Positions 12,201 to 24,200 of a stretch of DNA of 64,000 nucleotides are shown here, piece after piece; the first letter of the stretch is position 1; each line of letters begins with the position of its first letter. The notes under the pieces were generated by a model. It was given only the letters and a program-made list of their open reading frames with translations, was not told where the DNA came from and ran no database searches. Source of the DNA: Conchocele bisecta (lineage: Eukaryota > Mollusca > Bivalvia > Lucinida > Thyasiridae); the NCBI GenBank assembly GCA_029237695.1, contig CM055279.1, positions 62,007,586-62,071,585 on the forward strand, read 5' to 3'. A program made the translations under genes and the position numbers.

Positions 12201-15200
12201 CCCTTATACCACCGCGCGTCACTAGCAGTAAAATAAATATTACTAAATAATTATATCTGTATAGCGGGCACTCGTAATTTTTAGAACTGGTGGAATAGTG
12301 ACACAATTATATACTTATTTAATTCCTATAAAGACTACTGAGTGGGCATGAACCTTTAAGCAAGGGGCCGCATGGGTGGGCTATAGAATATGGCTATATA
12401 TTGGTGATGACACATACAGTATATTAAGTTTCAAGCCAGTTCGATTTAGAGTAAAAGAGATATGCAAATCTCGGAGAGACCGACGAACAGACGGACAAAC
12501 GAACAGTTCGCAGGTAGGCAACTATATGTACGTATATTGGTTTGTGTCCGGGGTCTGTCTCAGGTTGGAGGAAAACTCATGTAGGTATTCCAGTACATGT
12601 TACAAAGCAAATGGCATTGAGAAATGCTTATCTAGACCAATACGAATAACTTATTACTTATATCAATTTTTGCCTAGAAATTGCCTGTATTTGCCTACAG
12701 CAATAACATACACAGTTCAGGCTGATACGGCGTGTTTTACAGTCTGATACTGAAACTTCTAGTCTGATACTGCCATTTCTAGTCTGATACCATCGTTACT
12801 AGTCTGATACCGCCGTTTCCAGTCCGATACCATGTCTCGCGCGCGTATTAAACCAGTTCCTTTGGGCATGCGCATTACGTATGTTTACTTTATCGGCTGC
12901 GTAAGTTTTGACAGATGCCGGGAATTTAAATTTGTAGGCTCTGTATTTCATCATTCAATCATGGATAACGGTATAGATTTTAATATATGATTATCACAAC
13001 AGCCGGATGATTGATATTGAAATTGATATCTAAGTAAGCTAAGTAATACAGATGTTAATACGTGTCTTGTTTGATATCGGCCTAGGTATCGTCCCTCGGT
13101 AACTTGGTATCAGCCTTCGACCTTCGGTCTCAGGCTGATACCAAGTTACCTCGGGCCGATACCTAGGCCGATATCAAACAAGCCACGTATTAACCTCTAA
13201 GTATATACTGCAAACAATAGCAAAATATGCCACCCGTAATTCATTAATAACCCACATTCTAACCACATCCTAACTAAGTTTAATTGACTAAGTTATAATT
13301 ACTTTCAATGTTTCTGATAAATAGACTACCATACATGTGTCTTTCGCTACCAAGTGTATCTGTCTCGGCCTCGGAAACGGTAGGAATCCTCGGCGAGCCT
13401 CGGAATTCCTACCATGTCCTAGCCTCGGCCTGGTATTGTCGGCCACGAACCTGCAGACGGAGCTGGCGGAGTCGCTGTCGCCGAGGAAATTACGGCGGTC
13501 GTGGGTGATGTTCACGAGGAACATGTCCGCCGCGAGCCCGAACTTCTGGAAGCAATTGTTCATCGCGCCGTGGATGTTGCGCACGCACGCCGGCTGCTCG
13601 TGTCGGCGGATGGTTGTGTTCGTGTCCGGAATAAACAGCTCTGTAATGGACAGTGTGGGGTGTTGTCAGCTGTGGCCGGGCATCGACAATGGGGGTGTGG
13701 CCAAGATCGTGACATGTTATTGTGAAATACTCGGCCACTAATCCACGGGGTTGATTCAACTACTAGTATGTACCATTATAGCCTGTTCTCTCGGGTACTA
13801 CACAGTGTATGCAACTATTGTGACGACAAGGCAAATCACTGAAGACTGGTGTAATCCGGTATTTACTAGTGAGATACAATACTTTTGATATAATTATATA
13901 GCCGCCGGCTGGCGTAGCTGGTGAGTGTACCAAGTGCTCGCTAACCGCTATGCACTCAATAGAGCTTGGTAAAGCGTCGGACCCACGCTGGGTCGAATTG
14001 TGGACGCTATCTGGCAGTCTGGGCATATGCAGCCTATGCTCAATACATCTAAATCCAATAATTGTTTACAAGAAAACAGTGTTAATTTGTGAAATTTACA
14101 GACGATCTTAAGTTTGCACTTACGAACATTTTAGTCGTACTAAGTTTAGTGAAACGGGCCCCTGATAACCCTAAAATCTGGTTGTCATCATAGGACGATT
14201 TACATAAGTCTCTCTGCGTTACAAACTGAAACTTCGGGTTAGTGTCCTGGAAGATAGTCGGTAGATTGTCGCCATACCTGTGTTCGGGCAGATGGCGTCG
14301 ATGTTGTCCTTGTGCGACTTGTAGCAGCGGGACGGGATGAGCTGACACTCGAACTGGTTCTTCAGGTCGATGGCCGGCTTGCCGCACGTCGGCCACGAGG
14401 AGCCGTCACACTGCACGTGGTTCACCCGCGCCCTGACACGGAACATGCATTTATCAGGTACATGCATCTTACTACGCCATTAAAGATACCATACGTTTTT
14501 GAAAATATCAAAACTGCAAAGTAAAACTAAATAATACAACTATCCGCTCTTGTGTTAATCGCCGTTTTCAAAACATTAAGTCTATTTAAAGCACAGATAT
14601 TAAAAACTAGATCGCCAGTTGATATTTGTATGGCACCTGTGGTTTAACGCGAGTGTAAACCACGTAAGACCAATATAACTGCGACAGTGGATGGTATTAC
14701 ATGAATTCCTTAACATAGAGAGCAACAAGACACATTGAACAAAGGAAAAACATCAACACATGTAACTAAGTTAAGCAATACACCATGATAACTACATGAT
14801 AACTACATGGCACTTAGGTGAGAGACTCACGTGCAAAAGTCTGAGAAGAACGAGTCCATGGAGAGTTTCTGTGTGATCTGTTTGGTGGAGAGGTCCGTGA
14901 TGGCCACCGTCATGTCCTCCATGCACTGTCGGGCGCCATCTGTCGGCTGGGCGAAACACGCCAGGCCCGCCAGGTAGTCTGTATACACGGAATATCTTGT
15001 TATTAACCCAATGATGACCGGATACAATTATAATAACGTAGACGGGAAATTTGAAGATTATTTCTCGCTATTTTCGCTATTTCTGTTCGAAAGCATATGT
15101 TGTTACCACTCATATGAACCGTCTCGACGAGACGGTTCAAATGAGTGGTAACAATATATACTTTTATGGAGAAATACACAAAATAATAAGTACGAGACAG

Positions 15201-18200
15201 TTTGGCACTTTTCTAAACGGAAACTTTCTTTCTTGAACTCGGTCCTTAATTGCATCCGTCCCTGGCGGACTCGTTGCAAGTGTGACTCGTTGATACGTAT
15301 TTCAGACACAAACGGGCAACCTACCACTTATGAGACTGGCCTGTCATGTGATAACCTGTAGCCTATTTCACCAACATTGCAAAGTATACTTATCTAGCAA
15401 AGTATACTTTGATGGAGAAATTTTCAATTTAAGGATACATTTATTAATTTTTATTATACTGAATTTATTACATTATCAAAGCCAAAATTAATAATTATGC
15501 ATACGTTTAATCATCTATATATGCAGTCGTTAGTTCTATATGACTGACATAATGCATTTCAGGAAATATATTGACTCCCTCAAAGTATACTTTGCATTAG
15601 AAAAGAAGTATAGTTTGCAATGAAATCGGCTAATGGATATAGTTTATGAGTCTCGTCTTGGAAACGGTCGAAGTTCCTCGACAACCTTTTTAATACATTT
15701 GCAATCCCATTTAGAGAAGTAAATGCAAAGGCATTATCTGATGAACTTGGAATTGGAAACGGTTCGAATTCCTCGACAACCTTTTGAATTCCTTTACAAT
15801 CCCATATAGAGAAGTAAACTTCAAATGCATTATCTGGTGAACTTTTGAATTGGAAACGGTAGGAATTCCTCGACAACCTTTTTGATTTCCTTTGCTATCG
15901 CATACAGAGAAGTAAACATCAAATGTATTATCTGGTGAACTTGGAATTGGAAACGGTAGAAATTCCTCGACAACCTTTTGAATACCTTTGCAATCCCATA
16001 TAGAGAAGTAAATGCATTATCTGGTGAACTTGGAATTGGAAACGGTAGGAATTTACATAGCAATTTCATGTAAATTTGAGAAGACTTAGTCTAGTATTTA
16101 CCTGGAACGTCGTGACAGAGGATACCGACGGCCCGCTCCATGCCGTGCAGGTCGAAGCCCGTGAGCGAGAGGGTCTGCTCGGCGCCCGGACATTTGTGGA
16201 TCACCTCCTGCATACAGGTAAACAGGTCGTGCTTCTTCCTGCAAACACACGCCACACCATTTGAAACAAAATCACTCTTATGCCTTCTCATGCTTTATAA
16301 AAATAAAACACCTTACGTTCCTTATACAAATAAAACACCTTAAGTTCTTAAGTAAAACACCATGCCATTTCGAAGAGCTCGAAAATAAGACAACCCCCAC
16401 ATTGCGAACGGTAACTCTTGCAATTACTCCCGTACCGTCCGTAGCTACGGACGGTACGGGAGTAGATTGCAAGAGTTACCTTCGCAACTAGACAACCCCC
16501 CTGTTCCCCAAATGCTTGATCCGCCCCTGGTTACCGATATCTTACTTGCAATGGCACAGAACATCATTACGTTTAAGGTAGTAAGTACAGCGGAACCTCT
16601 CTAAAGCGGACGCTAAGAACATATGTTGTGATCACAGTTTGACGAGTTTCTTGTATGCATGTTCATGATTGCTGCAAAAGTCATAAGTATATTCCAGAAT
16701 GATCATATGCCTGATTGACAGTGGAACATCTCTAAACCGGTCACCCTGGGGGTCACCCCAGGGTGTCCGGTTTAGGGAGGTTTCACTGTACCAGTATACT
16801 GGCACCGATTAAGTACTCATACACGTAAATAATGCAAGGGAGAACCGACTCGAGTAACATGAACCATTGAAACATGTACAGCCGAGCCTCACTAAACCGA
16901 AAACAGATGAATGTTAGTTTTGCTCAATTATTATCGGGTTCATTGCCACTTATCTCCTATTATAATGTATATTCATGATCACAAAGTAAACACGCGTGTC
17001 ATGATGTAGTCTGTTTTACAGTGGAACCTCTGTAACTGGACACCCTGGACCATCTCTAAACCGGTCACCCTGGGGGCCATCCCAGGGTGTCCGGTTAAGA
17101 GAGGTTATACTGTAGTATTTTCGTACGTTGTAGTGAGAGTGATTATTAGATACACGTCTTAACCTTTACAATGCTGAATTAACTTTCGTCGTCTGCTGGT
17201 TACTTTTTTATTCCATTTTTAGCAACACAATATAGTTTGGTATGACTTTAGAAATGATTCTAAAGCGCTGCCAAACCATTTTGTTTTGGAGAAAGATGAC
17301 AAGAATATGAAACATCAGACAACAATTGTTTTCCCACATTCTAAGGGTTAACTGATGGGAATAGTTAAAACCACACCAGGTTGCGCTACTTACGAGCAGG
17401 GTAACTAGGTGGCGTTACTTACGAGAAGTAATTAGGTGGCGCTACTTATGAGCAGGGTAACTACAATGTAGGTGGCGCTACTTACGAGCAGTAGACCTGC
17501 GCCTCCTGTGTGGTGGCGCCGATGAGGGCCCCGCGGTGCTGCGTGTCGTTGCTCATGTAGATGGCCGGATCGAGCCCCACCTTGGGGAAACACGTGCCGA
17601 ACTGCTTCTGTAGGGTGAGCAGGCAGGCGCCCGGCAGTGCTGCAACACAGGTATCGGGTATGCATAACACTTCCTAATACACATAGTATTTACTGATATA
17701 ATGTGGTTGCATTTATTAAAATAGTTTAGCGGATTCATAATGTTGTGATATTTTCCATTTAAACACTATTCCTTTTAACCAGTAATTAAATGATAGTAAT
17801 GTCTCTAAATTAATTTCGAATAGCCATGACGCAGTTGCTAAAATCACTCAAGCACATATAAGCACATATATACACGCATATAAGAGTAAAGTTAAACATG
17901 TGTTTTCACATGATACTAATCATTGGAATCCATAGAAAACATTAGTCATCTGAGGCCCGTTTCACTAAACTTCGTACGACTAAAATGTTCGTAAGTGCAA
18001 AAATATGATAGTCTGTAAATTTCACATTAACAACGTTTTCTTGTAAACAGTTATTGGATTTACATTTATTGAGCATAGGCTGCATATGCAGCCTATGCTC
18101 AATAAATGTAAATTCATCAATTGAATTTTCCAGACGATCCTAGATGTGCACTTAGTAACATTTTAGTTTTACAAAGTTTAGTGAAACGGGCCCCTGCACT

Positions 18201-21200
18201 CTTCTAATAAAAGGAAACGTATCGATACAATACATGCATAGTAATTTCACATGGCAATGCATTTCGCTATATGTATGGACGAAGTGGAAATTTACGAATG
18301 TACTGATAAAACATGATTCAAGCATGACAAAGTGTATCATTAAAGGTACATGCCCACTCAGTAGGCACAACATGTTCTTTATATCAGAGACATCATCTTA
18401 GACATTATCAGTAGCCTATTTCATCAACATTGCAAAGTATACTTTACTAGCAAAGTATACTTTGAGGGAGTAATCATTTATTTTTCCTGAAATGCATTCA
18501 TATCATATATAACAAAGCATATATTTCATGATTAAAAGTATACATAATTATATACTGAATTTATTACATTATCACAGCCAAATTGGCTGTGATAATGTAA
18601 TAAATTCAGTATAATAAAAATTAATAAATTTATCATAAAATTGAAAATTTCTCCCTCAAAGTATACTTTGCTACTAAAGTATACTTTGCAATGTTGGTGA
18701 AATAGGCTACTGGAAAAATAAACATTCATTCACAATTACCCCACGTATTGATTGGCATTATTATACATTTTATATCAGACGTAAATTCCTATTTATTATT
18801 CCTATCTATGTGTAATTATCATACTTTATAATCTGTCGAAAATATAATATTTTTAGGTGACTCATTTAATTAGTATAAATATTTAAAAAATAGCATGCCT
18901 CATTTGCATATGAAAATAGCCTGATACCACCGCGCTTCACTATCAGTAAAATCAACATTACTAAATGATTATATCTGTATAGCGGGCACTCGTAATTTTT
19001 AGAACTGGTGGAATAGTGACACAATTATACACTTATTTAATTCTCATAACGAACAGTTTGTGCCTACTGAGTGGGCATGTACCTTTAACACAATTGTGCA
19101 ACTGCTTGTTCGTAGTATTTATAGGATAGCAAACAATAACATAATGAGAACACACATTACATGTATGTATATACAACATGCACATGCGTAAGTCAAACAA
19201 AAACAAAAACATATAACGTGATATAAATAGTGTTAGTGGATATGTGGTAGTGAGTAGCATTTTCTCATGGCAACCTCGTTGCATATTGTGATCTAGCTGA
19301 ATAAAGTTACACAGGTTCCGCTGGTGTCTTAGATGATAGTTGGCTGATGTCAAATTGATACGGGCAGTAGTATAGAGAATAGTAGGTTAGTGCCGTGAAT
19401 GGGAACAAATATCTGGCAAGGCTCACGAAACGGGATGGGCGAGGCTCTGCCGAGCACATCCCGTTTCCGAGCCGCGCCAGATATGTTTTCCCATTCACGG
19501 CACTAACCTACTATTATATTTATCCCGTCAACACCTACAAATGGCTGTAAAATGCAAAAATAGTATTGACTGGATATCAAAAATGTTTCACGGCACCGTG
19601 TTTCACGGCACATACGCACTGTGTTGACGGGATAAATTACAATTAGAGATTTATCCCGTCAGCACAGTGCGTATGGGCCGTGAAACATGGTACCGGGAAA
19701 CATTTTTTGACATCCTGTCAATACGACCTAATCACTGCGTATGAATATGTGCGGTGGCTGGGGTTATTTTGTTTGTATTATTTTAAAGCCGATTGTAGGT
19801 GTTGACGGGATAAATATAATAGTAGGTTAGTGCCGTGAATGGGAAACATATCTGGCGCTGCACGGAAACGGGATGTGCTCGGCAGAGCCTCGCCCATTCC
19901 GTTTCCTAAGCCTTGCCAGATTTCCTTTCCCATTCACGGCACTAACCTACTAGTCTCTATATCTCAAACAGACCAAACAGTTTGAGTACCACATATGGTT
20001 GTATAACTTATACTTATATTGCATTTGCTGAAAGTTTCAAACATGAAACTTGCCATTCTTTTAAACTTTCCGCATGTTCAACAATTCCGCATCAACTAGG
20101 AACCTGGTTTTTGCGGAGTTGCTGAACATTCTTTTAAAGAATATGAAAATGGAGTTTCATCGTGTTATTGTACCATTCAGTCGTCATTCATGGAACAACG
20201 ACGTTATTGATCAAGAGTGTGTCGTGGACATGTTTACTTTTTATCCCGTCAACACAGTGCGTATGTGCCATGAAACATTTTTGATATATTGTCAATATGA
20301 TTTGGAGATGCGGCTGGGGTTATTTTTTGCATTTTAAAGCTATTTGAAATGTTGATGGGATAAATAGAATACATGTAGTAAGTTAGTGCCGTGAATGGGA
20401 CAAATATCTGGCGCGGCACGGAAACGGGATGTGCTCGGCAGAGCCTCGCCCATCCCGTTTCCTAAGCCTTGCCAGATATTTGTTCCCATTCACGCCACTA
20501 CCCTAATATTCTTTATAATGGTGTCAGACTTGTATCCAATAAAGTTTGATGAACTATTTCACAAGTATAAATGAGGCACTAATATACAATGAAATGCTAG
20601 GCTATAATAAAAATCCCACAATACCATAAAATACAGGTTGTGTAAACTAATGTAGAAATATCATAGTGGTATGTATCCGGCCATAAGTGAACACGGCCGT
20701 ACCTGTAGCCTATTTCATCAACATTGCAAAGTATACTTTAGTAGCAAAGTATACTTTGAGGGAGAAATTTTCATTTTTTTTTTTTAATTTATTAATTTTT
20801 ATTATACTGAATTTATTACATTATAACAGCCATTTAATGGCTGTGATAATGTAATAAATTCAGTATAATAATTCTGCATACTTTTAATCATGAAATATAT
20901 GCATTTGTTAGTTCTATGTGAAATTATGTATTTCAGGAAAAATAAATGATTACTCCCTCAAAGTATACTTTGGTAGTAAAGTATACTTTGCAATGTTGAT
21001 GAAATAGGCTACTGATACGATTGGGTTGGCTTTGCATGTGTTCGATGACGTAGACTTGCACTTGCTAATATAGTACTCTCTAAACCGGACAAGAAAACAT
21101 CTGTGATCTTATTTTTGATGAGTTTCTTGGTCATTTATCTCAGGTGATAATGTTTGTTCGTGATCGTATGGCACACAACTATGGCTCAGAATGATCAAAT

Positions 21201-24200
21201 GCCTGATTTACAGTGAAACCTATCTAAACCGGACACCCTGGGAGGTCCCCAGGGTGTCCGGTGTAGAGAGGTTTCACTGTATATAGTATTAGTATAAGAG
21301 AACCCGGTATATATAGATATGGCGAAAGTTATAAAAGAGAAAAACAATTTCAGTCCGTGTCTGGGACAACCTGCCTTATCGCTATAGATTGTAAATACTC
21401 TCTACGAGATTAACATCGACAATAGGAAACAAAGTGCTATTTTTATATCCACAAAGGAGGCATTAATAAGGCATAATTAATGGAGGCCGAGATAAGGCAG
21501 GCCGGCCAGGCAGTGGGCCGATGAAATTGGCTTCACTTTTGTCGCCGCAGTACGTGGCCACGGTGATGAGCACGTTGGCGAAGCTCGCCTCCACCTGCAG
21601 CAGCTGCATGCGCACACAGCCCGACCCGAGCAGAGCGCCCTTGCCGCATTGCTCCAGCTCCTTCCAGCGCCTGCAGTGAACAAACACACGGGTTACAGCC
21701 CGCCACAGCACGGGGACCGTCCGCCAGAGGGCCTACTTACTCGTGTCTCCGCAGAACGTGGCCGTGGTGATCATCATGTTGGCGAAGGCGGCCTCGATGG
21801 ACAGCATCTGGCCACCGGAACACCCCGCACTAGTTAACACATTCTTTCCGCAGTGTTCGAGAGGTTTTAATTGCCTAATGAATAATAGAATACATACATG
21901 TATGGTTAGTACGGTGATTTATTTCATTGCTGAGGACTGTGCACACCTGTGTGAATATCATCGCCAGTACACAAGTAATATTAAATGACAGGAAGTAAAT
22001 CGAAGAGAAATAAAGAAAGAAGGAACATTATCAAAGATAACAAGGAGCCGATATTGATTATTGCATACGTCCTGTAATGCAGGCCTGTACGCAGAGGGGG
22101 TGCGACGGGTGCGTACGCACCCCCCCCCCCCTTAACCCTTTCACGTTTAACCCGCAGGCATGTATAGTGGCATTGGTAAACAGTGTAGATGCAGATGAGC
22201 CGGCTCGTAACGAGACGTCTCATCAGGATCTGCACTTTTTGCAATTAATTTTCATAATTTTGAGAACAAAAACACACTCCATGTTCATAAATGGACTGGT
22301 CTGAAAATCATTTTGTGATGATTTAGATTGGTTGCAAAATTAACAAATCAAAATCCATTTCATTTACTTATGGATGAAAGGGTTAATCTACCGAGGTCTG
22401 TCCGTGGATGTGCAAAAACAATGTTTAACCCTTCGCGCCGTCGATAGCGCACCCCCCCTAAAATAATTCCTGCGTACGGGCCTGTAATGTATACATTTGT
22501 ATCATAAAACTACTCCCCACCAGTAGCCTATTTCACCAACATGGCAAAGTATACTTATCTAGCAAAGTATACTTTGAGGGAGAAATTTCAATTTAAGGAT
22601 AAATTTATTATTTTTTTATTATTATCTGAATTTATTACATTATCACAGCCATTTTGGCTGTGATAATGTAATACATTCAGTATAATAATTCTGCATACTT
22701 ATAATCATCAAATATATGCAGTCGTTAGTTCTATATGAAATAATGCATTTCGGGAAAAATAAATGATTACTCCCTGAAATTATACTTTGCTAGATAAGTA
22801 TACTTTGCAATTTTGATGAAATCGGCTACAGCTGTATTAGACAAAACACGAATGAAATGTGTATGTCTTCAATACGGATAAACAACACACACATTATAAT
22901 ATGTGTTGCACGTGCAACGATATATATTGAGACATATATGTATGACATGTGTATGTAAATAAACATATGTACATGTGCACTGAAATCATGAGCGCATTAA
23001 AACTGTGCAATCAACCTGATCTCTTGGCGACAAGGCGTGCGAATACGCCGTGAAATTACTTACCCACAGATGGTTTTCTTGATGGTGGCGGCGTTGGCGC
23101 CCTGAGGCAGCGTCTGATTGTTGAGCACCATCAGGATCATCTTCATATCCATGTTCAGCACCTTCTGAGCGCACGTGTTCATGCCAGTCTCGAACTTGCC
23201 CATACACTGGTTGGGGTTTACAGATTTTCCCGTGCCTACCGAGAAAGCGAGGTATTATTGTTTGGCATGGTGGGAACTAAGAGTATCATCCATCAAATGC
23301 CTTGGTGTGGGACAAGGATATTCTATCCGAGTGTCAGAATATGTCATCAGCCTCGTTTCTGACAATATATTCTCACACTCGGGTGGAATACCCTTGTCCC
23401 ATACCAGTGCGTATGATGGATACAATTAATCGCCAATTATACGGATAACTAAAAGGAAATTGGCGACCGAGAAATATATAGAGAATAGTAGGTTAGTGCC
23501 GTGAATGGGAAAAAATATCTGGCAAGACTCAGGAAACGGGATGGGCGAGGCTCTGCCGAGCACATCCCGTTTCTGTGCCGCGCCAGATATTTTTTCCCAT
23601 TCACGGCACTAACCTACTATTCTATTTATCCCGTCAACACCTACAAATGGCTGTAAAATGCAAAAATAGTATTGACTGGATATCAAAAATGTTTCACGGC
23701 ACCGTGTTTCACGGCACATAGGCACTGTGTTGACGGGATAAACATATTTATCCCGTCAACACAGTGCGTATGTGTCGTGAAATATTTGTTCCCATTCACG
23801 GCACTAACCTACTATTCTATTTATCCAGTCAACATTACAAATAGCTTTAAAATACAAAAAATAACCCCAGCCGTATCTCCAAATCGTATTGACAGGATAT
23901 CAAAAAATTGCACGGCACCGTGTTTCACGGCACATACGCACTGTGTTGACGGGATAAAGTGCATAGACCGTCTATATTTACTGTATGGTGGTGGCCTATA
24001 CTATGTGTGTAACTGTATTTAATATACAGAACTAAGTGCGTGGAATATAGAGGAAAACCAGGATAGGACGGACGTACATGTATCAGGTAACGAGCTTTGT
24101 ATTGGCCGAATACGTACTGTCTAATAACATAATGTCGCATCAGGAATTTACCGGATACGAATATTCGGGTTACAACGATTTAGCAACTGAAGTTTCATTG

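Larger units (their letters stand above)
12362..13450. other. Intron 12, with repeat remains
   Basis: 12362-12510 matches the repeat that hosts the transposon at 37140-37350 (gggctatmgaatat, cagacggacaaac). A 21-bp minisatellite (12735-12830) and a long palindrome (13056-13190) follow; 13355-13435 is a ggaattcctac/gtaggaat inverted repeat. Confidence 0.5.

Noticed and set aside
13908..14012. Functional tRNA gene
   Set aside because: Box-like motifs only; no acceptor stem or anticodon arm could be paired by eye.
21477..21711. Exons 7a and 7b used together in one transcript
   Set aside because: Phases clash and the shifted frame meets a stop in exon 8.
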